DNA from: Catellatospora paridis
GTDB lineage: Bacteria; Actinomycetota; Actinomycetes; Mycobacteriales; Micromonosporaceae
Assembly (NCBI RefSeq): GCF_009720365.1
Contig: NZ_ML769314.1
Location: 549,264 to 613,263, forward strand
DNA: 64,000 nucleotides
Reading direction: 5' to 3'
Shown here: one piece after another, positions 35,993 to 45,584 of the stretch
Numbering within the stretch: the first letter of the stretch is position 1
Layout of the letters: each line of letters begins with the position of its first letter
Notes under the pieces: generated by a model
Seen by the model: the letters and a program-made list of their open reading frames with translations, nothing else
What the model was told of the DNA's origin: nothing
Database searches by the model: none
Position numbers and translations under genes: made by a program

Positions 35993-36747
35993 GTGTCGCG
36001 GTGCGGGTCATCCCCTGTCTGGACGTGGACGCCGGGCGGGTGGTGAAGGGGGTCAACTTCGTCGACCTGCGCGACGCCGGGGACCCGGTGGAGCTGGCGG
36101 CGGCGTACGACGCGGCCGGCGCCGACGAGATCACCTTCCTCGACGTGTCCGCCTCCGTCGAGGGGCGCGGCACGATGCTCGAGGTGGTGCGGCGCACCGC
36201 GGAGACGGTCTTCATCCCGCTCACCGTCGGCGGCGGGGTGCGCTCGGTCGAGGACGTGGACGTGCTGCTGCGCGCGGGCGCGGACAAGGTCGGCGTCAAC
36301 ACCGCCGCCATCCACCGGCCCGAGCTGATCACCGAGATCGCCCGCCGCTTCGGCAACCAGGTGCTGGTGCTGTCGCTGGACGTGCGGCGGCTCAAGGACG
36401 GTAGCGGGTTCGAGGTGACCACGCACGGCGGCCGCAAGTCGGCCGGGCTGGACGCGATCGAGTGGGCCCGCCGCGTCGCCGACCTGGGCGCGGGGGAGAT
36501 CCTGCTGAACTCCATGGACGCCGACGGCACCAAGGAGGGCTTCGACCTCGAACTGATCAAGGAGGTCCGGGCCGTGGTCGACATCCCGGTGATCGCCTCC
36601 GGCGGCGCGGGCAAGGCCGCCGACTTCCCGCCGGCCGTGGACGCCGGGGCCGACGCCGTGCTCGCCGCCAGCGTCTTCCACTTCGGCGAGGTGGCGATCG
36701 GCGAGGTCAAGACCGCCCTGCGCACCGCCGGCCACCCGGTCCGCTGA
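35989..36747 (+). CDS. hisF: Imidazole glycerol phosphate synthase cyclase subunit
   Basis: HisF is the cyclase subunit that combines ammonia from HisH with PRFAR to give imidazole glycerol phosphate and AICAR. The 252-residue barrel has [18 protein letters not shown] with the first catalytic Asp, [50 protein letters not shown] with the second catalytic Asp, and [12 protein letters not shown] 35989 overlaps the eamA stop; longer frames are shadows. HisH, its partner, lies about 3.2 kb upstream. Confidence 0.97.
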   Translation: MSVAVRVIPCLDVDAGRVVKGVNFVDLRDAGDPVELAAAYDAAGADEITFLDVSASVEGRGTMLEVVRRTAETVFIPLTVGGGVRSVEDVDVLLRAGADKVGVNTAAIHRPELITEIARRFGNQVLVLSLDVRRLKDGSGFEVTTHGGRKSAGLDAIEWARRVADLGAGEILLNSMDADGTKEGFDLELIKEVRAVVDIPVIASGGAGKAADFPPAVDAGADAVLAASVFHFGEVAIGEVKTALRTAGHPVR

Positions 36748-36789
36748 TTCTGCGGCGCTGAGGGGGGCCGGGAAGAAGGTGGTCTTCCT

Positions 36790-37518
36790 TCAGCGGCGGA
36801 GGAAGCTGAGGAGGCGGAGGATCTGCCAGTAGAGGAAGATCAGGCCGACCAGCATGCCGAAGGCCAGGTACCAGCCGTAGCGGGGTGGCAGGCCGCCGGC
36901 GACGGCGCGCTCGACCTGGTCGAAGTCGATGACGAAGGTCAGCGCGCCGACGATGATGCAGAGCACGGCGAAGAGCACGCCCAGGGTGCCGGCCTGGTAG
37001 ATCGGCAGGCCGCGGCCGAAGAAGCGCAGGGCCAGGTCGACGAGGCTGAGCAGCAGGATGCCGAGTAGCGCGCCGGTGACGACCTGGGTGAACCGCTTGG
37101 TGGCGCGCAGGATCCGGGCGCGGTAGAGCGCGGCCATGGCGAAGAAGACACCGAAGGTGCCGATGACGGCCTGCACGACGATGCCGGGGAACTGCTGCTC
37201 CAGTTCCCGGCTGACCACCCCCAGGAAGACTCCTTGCAGCACGGCGTAGCCGCTGATCACCAGCGGATTGGTGATCTGCTTGAAGGTGATCACCAAGGCG
37301 AGCACGAGCGTCGCCAGCGTCGAGCCGAGCACGGCGAATCCGGTCCAGGCCGGAGCCTGCAGCAGGTTCCACGCCGCGGCCGCGGCGGCCACGGTGACGG
37401 CGATGAGCACCAGCGTGCGCCCGCACACTCCGTCCAGGGTCAGGCCGCGCCGCTGGTCGAGCACCACCGGCGCTTCGATCGGACGGGTGAGCACGGGATT
37501 GGAGCTCTGCATCACCAC
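36790..37518 (-). CDS. Bax inhibitor-1/YccA-like integral membrane protein
   Basis: This 242-residue protein has seven hydrophobic segments and the actinobacterial Bax1-I/YccA look. A hydrophilic N-terminus (MVMQSSNPVLTRPIEAP) is followed by helices containing FKQITNPLVISGYAVLQGVFLGVV, GVFFAMAALYRARILRATKRF and the near-terminal FVIDFDQVERAV, the family D-x-x-x-(D/V) region. It ends in a Tyr/Trp-rich last helix. The family includes calcium-leak channels and stress proteins. GTG at 37518 is spaced from GGAGG; ATG at 37512 is an alternative. It converges with hisF. Confidence 0.85.
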   Translation of the reverse strand: MVMQSSNPVLTRPIEAPVVLDQRRGLTLDGVCGRTLVLIAVTVAAAAAAWNLLQAPAWTGFAVLGSTLATLVLALVITFKQITNPLVISGYAVLQGVFLGVVSRELEQQFPGIVVQAVIGTFGVFFAMAALYRARILRATKRFTQVVTGALLGILLLSLVDLALRFFGRGLPIYQAGTLGVLFAVLCIIVGALTFVIDFDQVERAVAGGLPPRYGWYLAFGMLVGLIFLYWQILRLLSFLRR

Positions 37519-37746
37519 GGACGTCCTCCGCTGACGACGTGAACGGCACTCTCAACCGGACATTAGTCGTCTAAATGCTCTCAGTCTGGGCGTTTACTGG
37601 GATATCTCTGAAATACGAATGTGCTTCTCAAATCGGGCAGATGCGGATTACGGTCAGCTTATGCGTGTTGGGCGAACGCTCGTTCGCACCCCATCGGACG
37701 GATTCACCTTCCGGTCCGCCGGTCGCTGGAGGAGAGGTCCACGACC
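37519..37746. promoter_or_regulatory. AT-richer divergent control region upstream of the RND operon
   Basis: A 228-bp gap lies between the Bax1-like gene and the RND pump. Bases about 37560-37670 are noticeably AT-richer than the surroundings. A palindrome gcgaac-gctc-gttcgc sits at 37672-37687, a possible repressor site, and GGAGGAGAGG at 37728-37737 serves the pump start. Confidence 0.35.
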
Positions 37747-40700
37747 ATGATCCGCTGGATCGTCGGCACCAGCCTCAAGTTCCGCCTGCTGACCCTGCCG
37801 CTGGCCGCGGCCCTGCTGATCCTGGGCGCGGTGCGGCTCGACAGCGCGCCGGTGGACGTGCTGCCCGAGTTCAGCGCCCCCCGCGTGGAGGTGCAGACCG
37901 AGGCGCTCGGCCTGTCCGCGGAGGAGGTTGAGCAGCTCATCACCGTGCCGCTGGAGTCCGACCTGCTCAACGGCGTCGCCTGGCTCGACCACATCAACTC
38001 CGAGTCGGTGCCCGGACTCTCCTCAGTGGAACTGATCTTCGAGCCCGGCACCGACGTGTACCGGGCCCGCCAGATGGTGCAGGAGCGGCTGACCCAGGCC
38101 GGCGCGCTGCCGAACGTGTCCAGCCCGCCGGTGATGCTGCAGCCGCTGTCCTCGACCAACCGGGTCATGATGGTCGGCCTGACCTCGAAGGACGTCCCGC
38201 TCACCGAGATGTCGGTGCTGGCCCGCTGGGTCATCAAGCCGCGTCTGATCGGTGTGCCCGGCGTGGCCAACGTGGCGGTCTGGGGCAACCGTGAACGGCA
38301 GCTGCAGGTGCAGGTGGACCCGGCGAAGCTGCAGCAGAACGACGTGACGCTCAACCAGGTCATCTCGACCACCGGCAACGCGCTGTGGGTCTCCCCGCTC
38401 ACCTTCCTGGAGGCGTCGACCCCGGGCACCGGCGGCTTCATCGACACGCCCAACCAGCGCCTGGGCATCCAGCACATCCTGCCCATCCGCACCCCGCAGG
38501 ACCTGTCCCAGGTGACCATCGAGAGCCAGGAGGGCGACAAGCGCCTGCGCCTGGGCGACGTGGCCACGGTGGTCGAGGACCACCAGCCGCTCATCGGCGA
38601 CGCGCTCGTGGAGAGCGGTCCGGGCCTGATGCTGGTGATCGAGAAGCTGCCCGGCGCGAACACCATGCAGGTGACCAAGGACGTACAGGCCGCGCTGAGC
38701 GCGATGAAGCCCGGCCTGACCGGCATCGAGATGAACACCGACGTGTACCAGCCGGCCGCCTTCATCGACCAGGCGCTGGACAGCTCAGCCCTGGTCGCGC
38801 TGCTCGGCCTGCTGCTGCTCGCCCTGGTGCTGGCGCTGTGCTTCTGGGAGTGGCGCACCGCGCTCACCGCGTTCCTGGCGGTCGTGGTGTCGGTGGCGCT
38901 GGCCTGGGTGGTGCTGAGCTTCGCCGGGTACGGCGTGAACCTGATGCTGGTGGCCGGCCTCGTGCTGGGGGTGGTGTTCGCGATCGCCGACGCGGTCGGC
39001 GACGTCCGGCACATCGCGGGCCGGCTGCGCGAACGCCGGCTGTCGGGCAGCGAGGAGCCGGTGGGGCGGGCCATCTTCCACGCGGCGCTCGAGGTGCGCA
39101 AGCCGATGGCGTACGCCACCGTCATCGCCCTGGTGGCGGCCGCACCGGTGCTGCTGCTGCCGGAGCTCACCGGGCTGTTCTTCCGCCCGCTGGCGCTCGG
39201 GTTCATCGCCGTCGTGCTGGCCTCGACCGTGGTGGCGCTGACCTTCATCCCGGCGATGTCGCTGGTGCTGCTGCGCAACGCGGCCCTGGAACGGCACTCC
39301 TCGCCGCTGATGCGCCTGGCGCAGCGCTGGTACCCGAAGTCGCTGTCGCCCGTGCTGCGCACGCCCGCCATCGCGTACGGGCTGGCCGGGCTGGTGGCGC
39401 TGGGCGGTGTGCTGGCCCTGGCCCAGCCGCTGGCCCAGACGGTGATGCCGTCGCTGCGCGAGCGCAGTCTGCTGGTGCACTGGGACACCACACCCGGCAC
39501 CTCCGGCATCGAGATGACCCGGATCACCGAGAAGGTGAGCAAGGACCTGCAGGCGCTGCCGGGGGTACGGGCCGTCGGCGCGCACCTGGGCCGGGCGATC
39601 ACGTCCGATCAGGTGGTGAACGTCAACTCCGGTGAGCTGTGGGTCAACATCGATCCGGCCGCCGACTACGGCGCGACCCGTGCCGCCATCGCCTCGCTGG
39701 TGCAGAGCTATCCGGGGCTGGACACCGACGTGGTGACCTACCCGGAGGAGCGGATCACCCAGCTGCTCGGCGGCGCCGAGGAAGCAGTGGTGGTGCGGGT
39801 GTACGGCCAGGACCTCGACGTGCTGCGGTCCAAGGCGGCCGAGGTGCAGCAGATGCTGGGCTCGATCGACGGCGTGGTCAACCCGACCGCGGACCTGCCG
39901 GTGGAGGAGCCGACGGTGCGGGTCAAGGTGGACCTGGCCAAGGCGCAGCAGGCCGGGATCAAGCCCGGTGACGTGCGGCGGGCCGCCGCCGCGATGCTGT
40001 CCGGCATCCAGGTCGGCAACCTCTTCGAGGACCAGAAGGTCTTCGAGGTCGTGGTCTGGGGCGCGCCGGCGGTGCGCAACAGCCTGTCCAGCATCCAGGA
40101 CCTCAGAATCAACACGCCATCGGGGCAGCAGATCCGCCTGGGTGACGTGGCCGACGTGACGATCGCGCCGAGCCCGACCGTCATCGAGCGCGACTCGGTG
40201 TTCCGGTACGTCGACGTGAGTGCGGGCATCAAGGGGCGTGACTACCGGGCCGTGGTCGGCGACGTCGAGTCCAAGTTGGGCGCCATCCCGTTCCCGCTGG
40301 AGCACCACGCGGAGCTGCTGGGCGCCTACGAGCACCAGCAGGAGAACCAGAACCGGCTGCTGCTGGTCGGCATCGCCGCGCTCATCGCGATCTTCCTGCT
40401 GATGCAGGCGGCGATCGGCAGCTGGAAGCTCACCGCGCTGGCGTTCCTGGCGCTGCCGGTGGCGATGGCCGGTGGGCTGGTCATCGGGCTGATCAGCGGC
40501 CTGTCGGCGATCACGACACTGACCGCGCTGGTCGCCGTGGCCGCGCTCACGGCCCGGTTCGTGCTCCAGATGATCGGCCACATGCAGGCCCTCGAGCGGC
40601 AGGGCACGGAGCCGTTCGGCCCCGGCCTGGTGACGCGGGCGGCCCGGGAGCAGGCCGGCTCGATCCTGGTCACCGCGGTGTGCGCGATCGCCCTGCTGCT

Positions 40701-40887
40701 GCCGCTGCTGCTGCTCGGTGGCCGGGCCGGCATGGAGCTGCTGCGGCCGATCGTGCTGGTCGTGCTGGGCGGCCTGGTGGTGGCCGTGCTGCTCAGCCTT
40801 TTCGCCGTACCCGCGCTCTACCTGCGCTTCGGGGCCGGCTCGCAGCGCGAGGACCTCGCGCTCTACACCGATCCACGGTTGGGGTGA
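37747..40887 (+). CDS. RND efflux permease (HME/CusA-like), first copy, altered relay
   Basis: This 1046-residue RND permease is of heavy-metal/HAE3-like build. The N-terminal helix is IRWIVGTSLKFRLLTLPLA, with LPEFSAPRVEVQTEALGLSAEEVEQ, two large periplasmic-type domains and twelve hydrophobic helices. Helix 4 normally carries an Asp-Asp proton relay; here it reads A414-D415 (GVVFAIADAVGDV) where the neighbouring paralogue has D413-D414. Helix 10 also departs from its paralogue (TARFVLQMIGHM for AARNGILMINHF). It is about half identical to the 41373 permease by eye. It may act with it as a heteromeric pump or be functionally reduced. ATG 37747 has a strong SD. Confidence 0.9.
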   Translation: MIRWIVGTSLKFRLLTLPLAAALLILGAVRLDSAPVDVLPEFSAPRVEVQTEALGLSAEEVEQLITVPLESDLLNGVAWLDHINSESVPGLSSVELIFEPGTDVYRARQMVQERLTQAGALPNVSSPPVMLQPLSSTNRVMMVGLTSKDVPLTEMSVLARWVIKPRLIGVPGVANVAVWGNRERQLQVQVDPAKLQQNDVTLNQVISTTGNALWVSPLTFLEASTPGTGGFIDTPNQRLGIQHILPIRTPQDLSQVTIESQEGDKRLRLGDVATVVEDHQPLIGDALVESGPGLMLVIEKLPGANTMQVTKDVQAALSAMKPGLTGIEMNTDVYQPAAFIDQALDSSALVALLGLLLLALVLALCFWEWRTALTAFLAVVVSVALAWVVLSFAGYGVNLMLVAGLVLGVVFAIADAVGDVRHIAGRLRERRLSGSEEPVGRAIFHAALEVRKPMAYATVIALVAAAPVLLLPELTGLFFRPLALGFIAVVLASTVVALTFIPAMSLVLLRNAALERHSSPLMRLAQRWYPKSLSPVLRTPAIAYGLAGLVALGGVLALAQPLAQTVMPSLRERSLLVHWDTTPGTSGIEMTRITEKVSKDLQALPGVRAVGAHLGRAITSDQVVNVNSGELWVNIDPAADYGATRAAIASLVQSYPGLDTDVVTYPEERITQLLGGAEEAVVVRVYGQDLDVLRSKAAEVQQMLGSIDGVVNPTADLPVEEPTVRVKVDLAKAQQAGIKPGDVRRAAAAMLSGIQVGNLFEDQKVFEVVVWGAPAVRNSLSSIQDLRINTPSGQQIRLGDVADVTIAPSPTVIERDSVFRYVDVSAGIKGRDYRAVVGDVESKLGAIPFPLEHHAELLGAYEHQQENQNRLLLVGIAALIAIFLLMQAAIGSWKLTALAFLALPVAMAGGLVIGLISGLSAITTLTALVAVAALTARFVLQMIGHMQALERQGTEPFGPGLVTRAAREQAGSILVTAVCAIALLLPLLLLGGRAGMELLRPIVLVVLGGLVVAVLLSLFAVPALYLRFGAGSQREDLALYTDPRLG

Positions 40888-40894
40888 CACGACG

Positions 40895-41356
40895 ATGAAG
40901 CACCATTTCGGCGAGAGGCTCGACCGGTGGACGGTCGGCGGCCTGCTGGTCGGCCTGCTGGTCGTCGCCGCGCTGGGCGTCGCCGCAGCCAAGGGGTTGC
41001 CCACGAGCACCTCGACGCCGGCCAAGCCGGCCAAGGTGGAGGCGATCGAAGGCAGCAAGGTCAAGAAGGTCACGCTCACCGCGGAGGGAGTGGGCCGGCT
41101 GGGCCTGACCACGGTGCCGATGGCCGAGGCGGCCGGAGTCAAGACCATCCCCTACTCCGCGCTGATCTACCTGCCGGACGGCACCACGTGGACGTACGTC
41201 GAGACGGCGCCGCTGAGCTACCAGCGGGAGCCGATCACCGTCACCAAGATCGAGGGTGACCAGGTCAGGCTGTCCCAGGGACCGGCGGCGGGCGCCAAGG
41301 TGGTGTCGGTCGGCGCGGCGGAGCTGTACGGCGCAGAGACCGGCATCGGCAAGTGA
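40895..41356 (+). CDS. Miniature RND adaptor-like protein
   Basis: This 153-residue protein has an N-terminal membrane helix (about residues 14-33, GGLLVGLLVVAALGVAAAKG). It is followed by about 115 residues matching only the C-terminal, membrane-proximal part of RND periplasmic adaptors: KTIPYSALIYLPDGTTWTYVE, then REPITVTKIEGDQVRLSQGPAAGAKVVSVGAAELYGAETG. The hairpin, lipoyl and beta-barrel domains of full-length HlyD/CusB adaptors (about 350-400 residues) are absent. It sits between the two permeases with short gaps (7 and 16 nt), so the three form an operon. A short pump-capping role is inferred for a cell lacking a Gram-negative outer membrane. Confidence 0.82.
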   Translation: MKHHFGERLDRWTVGGLLVGLLVVAALGVAAAKGLPTSTSTPAKPAKVEAIEGSKVKKVTLTAEGVGRLGLTTVPMAEAAGVKTIPYSALIYLPDGTTWTYVETAPLSYQREPITVTKIEGDQVRLSQGPAAGAKVVSVGAAELYGAETGIGK

Positions 41357-41372
41357 CGGGGGCGGCGCGGCC

Positions 41373-44300
41373 ATGATGCGGTGGATCGTCGGATCGAGCC
41401 TGAAGTTCCGGGCGCTGGTGGTGGCGATCGCCTGCGGCATGATGTTCTTCGGCGCCGGCCAGCTGCGAGACATGCCGGTGGACGTGTTCCCGGAGTTCGC
41501 CCCGCCGCGCGTCGAGGTGCAGACACCCAGCCTGGGCCTGTCCGCCGCGGAGGTCGAGGCGCTGGTCACGGTGCCGCTGGAGCAGGCGCTCAACGGCGTG
41601 GAGGGCCTCGCCGACATCCGGTCCAAGTCGGTGCCGCAGCTGTCGTCGATCGTGCTCATCTTCAAGCCGGGCACCGATCTGCTCAAGGCGCGCCAGCTGG
41701 TGTCCGAGCGGCTCAACGAGGCGTCGGCGATGCTGCCGACCTGGGCCAGCCCGCCGGTCATGCTGCAGCCGCTGTCCTCGACCAGCCGGGTCATGAAGAT
41801 CGGGCTGTCCTCGGACAGCCGGTCCGTGATGGAGATGTCGATGGTCTCCTACTGGACCATTCGCAACCGGCTGCTGCGCGTGCCCGGGGTGGCCAACGTG
41901 GCCATCTGGGGCGAGCGGCTGCAGATGATGCAGGTGCAGGCCGACCCGGCCCGGATGAAGGCGCACGACGTGTCGCTGGACGAGGTCATGGAGGTCACCG
42001 CCGACGCGCTCGACGCGGGCCTGCTGCGCTACTCCGACGGCGCGGTGATCGGCACCGGCGGCTTCCTGGAGACGCCGAACCAGCGTATGGCGATCCAGCA
42101 CGTGCTGCCGATCGTGACGCCGCAGGACCTGGCGCAGGTGCCGGTGGCCGAGCGCGACGGCAAGAAGGTGCTGCTGGGCGACGTGGCCACGGTCAAGGAG
42201 GACCACCAGCCGCTGATCGGCGACGCGGTGATCAACGGTGGGCCCGGCATCATGCTCATCGTCGAGAAGCTGCCCTGGGGCAACACGCTGGAGGTGACCG
42301 AGGGCGTCGAGGCGGCGATGAAGGAACTCTCGCCCGGCCTGAACGGCATCTCCGTCGACACGACCATCTTCCGGCCGGCCACCTTCGTGGAGACCGCCAT
42401 CCACAACCTGGGCCGGGCCCTGCTGCTGGGCTGCCTGCTGGTGGTGCTGGTGCTGGCGCTGTTCCTGTTCGAGTGGCGCACCGCGCTGATCAGCGTGGTG
42501 GCCATCCCGCTGTCGCTGGTGGGCGCGGGCCTGGTGCTGCACGCGTTCGGGTACGGCATCAACACCATGATCCTGGCCGGGCTGGTGATCGCCGTCGGCG
42601 TGGTGGTGGACGACGCCATCATCGACATCGAGAACATAGTCAGACGGCTGCGCCAGGCGCGGCGGGCTGGTGCGGACGACTCCGTGCCCACGACCGCCAA
42701 GCTGGTGCTCGACGCCTCGCTGGAGGTCCGGGGGCCGATCGTCTACGCCACGCTGATCATCATCGCGTCGGCTGTGCCGATCTTCTTCCTGGAGGGCCTG
42801 ACCGGGGCGTTCTTCCGGCCGCTGGCCCTGGCCTACATGCTGGCCGTGCTGGTGTCCATGGTGGTCGCGCTGACCGTCACCCCGGCCCTGGCGCTGATCC
42901 TGCTGCGCAAGGCGCCGCTGGAGCGGCGGGAGTCGCCGCTGGTGCGCTGGCTGCAACGGGGTTACCAGTCGGTGCTGGGCCGTATCACCAAGCGGCCGGT
43001 GCGGGCGTACGCGATGGTCGCGGTCATGACGCTGGCCGGCATCGCGGTGCTGCCGGGCCTGGGCCAGGCGCTGCTGCCCTCGTTCAAGGAGCGCGACTTC
43101 CTGATGCACTGGGTCACCGAGCCCGGCGCGTCGCACCCGGAGGAGGTGCGCATCACCGAGCAGGCCAGCAAGGACCTCATGGCCATCCCGGGGGTGCGCA
43201 ACTTCGGCGCGCACATCGGACAGGCGCTCATCGCCGACGAGGTGGTAGGCGTCAACTTCGGCGAGAACTGGATCAGCATCGACCCGGACGCCGACTACGA
43301 CGCGACGCACAAGAAGATCGAAGCGGTCGTGAACAGCTACCCGGGCCTGGTCCGCGACGTGCAGACCTACCTCAAGGAGCGCATCCGCGAGGTGCTCACC
43401 GGGTCCGGCAACGCGATCGTGGTGCGCATCTACGGCGAGGACCTGAAGGTCATGCACGAGCAGGCCGACAAGGTGCTCGCGGCGATGGACGGCATCGACG
43501 GCGTGATCGACGAGCACATCTCGCTGCAGAAGGAGGTGCCGCAGGTCCAGATCGAGGTCGATCTCGCCAAAGCGCAGCAGTTGGGCATCAAGCCCGGTGA
43601 CGTGCGCCGCGCGGCCGCCACGCTGATGGCAGGCGAGGAGGTCGGCGACGTCTTCCGCGACGGCAAGTCCTACGACGTGCAGGTCTGGAGCACGCCCGAG
43701 ACGCGGGCCAACGTCACCGCGATCCGGCAGCTGCCGATCGACGTGCCCGCGGGCGGCACCGTGCCGCTGGGCGAGGTGGCCGACGTGCGCATCGCGGCGA
43801 CGCCGAACCAGATCGAGCACGACGGCACCCTGCGCAAGATCGACGTCACGGCCAACGTGCAGGGCCGCGACCTCGGCTCGGTCGTCGGCGAGCTCGACGA
43901 GAAGATGGCCGGCATCGAGTTCCCGCGCGGCTACTACGCGCAGACCCTGGGCGAGTACGCCGAGCGCCAGGCCGCCGACCGGCGGCTGCTGGTGTACGCC
44001 GTGATCGCCGCCGTCGCCATCTTCTTCCTGCTGCAGGCGTGCTACGGCAGCTGGCGGCTGGCGGCGCTGTCCTTCCTCACCCTGCCCGCGGCCCTGGTCG
44101 GCGGCGTGCTGGCGGCGTTCCTGAGCGGCCGGGTGATCTCGCTCGGCTCGCTGGTCGGCTTCTTCACGGTGCTGGGCATCGCGGCCCGCAACGGCATCCT
44201 GATGATCAATCACTTCCAGCACCTGGAACGCGAGGAGGGCGAGCCGTTCGGGCTCGAACTGGTGCTGCGCGGCGCGCGCGAGCGGCTGTCGCCGATCCTG

Positions 44301-44735
44301 ATGACCACGCTGGCCACCGCGCTGGCACTGGTGCCGCTGGTGGTGCTGGGCAACCTGCCGGGTCACGAGATCGAATACCCGATGGCCGTGGTGATCCTCG
44401 GCGGCCTGGTCACCTCGACCCTGCTGAACCTGTTCGTGCTGCCCGCGCTGTACCTGAAGTTCGGCCGTGGCCGCCGCGACGACGCGCTCGACGGGGGACC
44501 GACCCCGCCCACCACGCCGTCCGGCCCCCGGCACGCCGGGACCGACCCGCAGCCGGGAACCGGCCCGCAGACCGGGCTCTCGCCGAACCTGGCGATGGAC
44601 CGCCGCGCCGCGTTTCCCGGCGGCCCGTCACCGGGCGAGGCGACGGCCCGCGCGGCCGCCCGCGGCGGTGTGAGGGCAGGTCCCGCGGCGGCCGCTCGCG
44701 TCCGCACGATCAGGGTGAGGCTGCGCGTTGCCTGA
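41373..44735 (+). CDS. RND efflux permease (HME/CusA-like), second copy
   Basis: This 1120-residue RND permease is the intact partner of the 37747 gene. It opens RWIVGSSLKFRALVVAIAC with VDVFPEFAPPRVEVQTPSLG. The central relay is D413-D414 in VVVDDAIIDIENIVRRLRQ. Helix 10 has AARNGILMINHFQHLE. Twelve transmembrane segments flank two large extracellular loops. About 90 extra C-terminal residues are Pro/Thr/Arg-rich and unlike canonical pumps. ATG 41373 is immediately followed by a second ATG at 41376. The PAP2 gene overlaps its end. The substrate is unknown; metal ions or hydrophobic compounds are both possible. Confidence 0.93.
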   Translation: MMRWIVGSSLKFRALVVAIACGMMFFGAGQLRDMPVDVFPEFAPPRVEVQTPSLGLSAAEVEALVTVPLEQALNGVEGLADIRSKSVPQLSSIVLIFKPGTDLLKARQLVSERLNEASAMLPTWASPPVMLQPLSSTSRVMKIGLSSDSRSVMEMSMVSYWTIRNRLLRVPGVANVAIWGERLQMMQVQADPARMKAHDVSLDEVMEVTADALDAGLLRYSDGAVIGTGGFLETPNQRMAIQHVLPIVTPQDLAQVPVAERDGKKVLLGDVATVKEDHQPLIGDAVINGGPGIMLIVEKLPWGNTLEVTEGVEAAMKELSPGLNGISVDTTIFRPATFVETAIHNLGRALLLGCLLVVLVLALFLFEWRTALISVVAIPLSLVGAGLVLHAFGYGINTMILAGLVIAVGVVVDDAIIDIENIVRRLRQARRAGADDSVPTTAKLVLDASLEVRGPIVYATLIIIASAVPIFFLEGLTGAFFRPLALAYMLAVLVSMVVALTVTPALALILLRKAPLERRESPLVRWLQRGYQSVLGRITKRPVRAYAMVAVMTLAGIAVLPGLGQALLPSFKERDFLMHWVTEPGASHPEEVRITEQASKDLMAIPGVRNFGAHIGQALIADEVVGVNFGENWISIDPDADYDATHKKIEAVVNSYPGLVRDVQTYLKERIREVLTGSGNAIVVRIYGEDLKVMHEQADKVLAAMDGIDGVIDEHISLQKEVPQVQIEVDLAKAQQLGIKPGDVRRAAATLMAGEEVGDVFRDGKSYDVQVWSTPETRANVTAIRQLPIDVPAGGTVPLGEVADVRIAATPNQIEHDGTLRKIDVTANVQGRDLGSVVGELDEKMAGIEFPRGYYAQTLGEYAERQAADRRLLVYAVIAAVAIFFLLQACYGSWRLAALSFLTLPAALVGGVLAAFLSGRVISLGSLVGFFTVLGIAARNGILMINHFQHLEREEGEPFGLELVLRGARERLSPILMTTLATALALVPLVVLGNLPGHEIEYPMAVVILGGLVTSTLLNLFVLPALYLKFGRGRRDDALDGGPTPPTTPSGPRHAGTDPQPGTGPQTGLSPNLAMDRRAAFPGGPSPGEATARAAARGGVRAGPAAAARVRTIRVRLRVA

Positions 44736-45402
44736 TCGCGCGTTGCGGGGGTGGCTGGCCTTCGGCGCGGGGGCGACGCTGGTCGGGTTGTGGGTGCTCG
44801 CCGGCATCACCGACGACGTGGTCGCGCAGGAGGAGCTGAGCAGGGGTGATCCGCCGGTCGCGAGTTGGCTGGCGGATCACCGCACGCCCTGGCTGACCCG
44901 GTGCATGCAGGCCGTGACCTGGCTGGGCAGCGGCTGGGTCACGGTGCCGCTGCTCGTGCTGGCGGCGCTGCTGCTGCCGGTGTGGCGCGACCGGCGGCGC
45001 ACCGTGGCGCTGGTGCTGGCCGTCTCCCTGGGCAGCGCCCTGCTGGTCACCGTCGGCAAGCTGCTCACGGTGCGGCCGCGGCCCGTCGTCGGCGAGGTGC
45101 TGACCACCGCGACCGGGTACGCGTTCCCGTCCGGCCACAGCGCCCAGGCCGCGGCCGCGTACGGGGTGCTGGCCCTGCTGGTCAGCGTCCGCGTCGGGCG
45201 CGCGGCGAAGCCGCTGGTCTGGCTGGCGGCCACGACAGTGGTGCTGCTGGTCGGCTTCTCCCGGATGTACCTCGGCGTGCACTGGCTCACCGACGTACTG
45301 GCCGGCTACGCCCTGGGCGCGTGCTGGCTCGCCGTCGTGGTGGCGGCCGCGGTGGTGCACGACCGCCTGCGCGCCGCCTCCCGCCCTCGGGTGAACGTCT
45401 GA
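44728..45402 (+). CDS. PAP2-type membrane phosphatase
   Basis: This is a PAP2 superfamily phosphatase of 224 residues with about six membrane helices. All three motifs are present: K-x6-RP in KLLTVRPRP, PSGH in AFPSGHSAQ, and SRxYLGVHWxTDV in SRMYLGVHWLTDVLAG. It probably dephosphorylates undecaprenyl pyrophosphate or phosphatidic acid-type lipids at the membrane. TTG at 44728 overlaps the permease stop by 8 bases; the downstream TTG at 44743 is an alternative. It may be co-transcribed with the pump. Confidence 0.9.
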   Translation: MPDRALRGWLAFGAGATLVGLWVLAGITDDVVAQEELSRGDPPVASWLADHRTPWLTRCMQAVTWLGSGWVTVPLLVLAALLLPVWRDRRRTVALVLAVSLGSALLVTVGKLLTVRPRPVVGEVLTTATGYAFPSGHSAQAAAAYGVLALLVSVRVGRAAKPLVWLAATTVVLLVGFSRMYLGVHWLTDVLAGYALGACWLAVVVAAAVVHDRLRAASRPRVNV

Positions 45403-45584
45403 CCTGGACTGATTCGGTCTCACGGAGCTCGGCGGTGTGCCAGGGTGCTTACGGGGACGGTGCCGCCTGGCTTCGCGGCGGACACCGTCGGGCAGCCCTG
45501 CGGCGCCGCTGCGCGCCATCGGGACGGTGGGCCGGCGTGCTGCGCGCCGGCCGGCGACGGTGTCGCGCGACAAAGGAGATCGTC

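Noticed and set aside
41265-44534. 1089-codon minus-strand frame over the second RND permease
   Set aside because: It is a His/Gln/Arg-rich shadow without recognisable domains. The plus-strand frame has full RND motifs.
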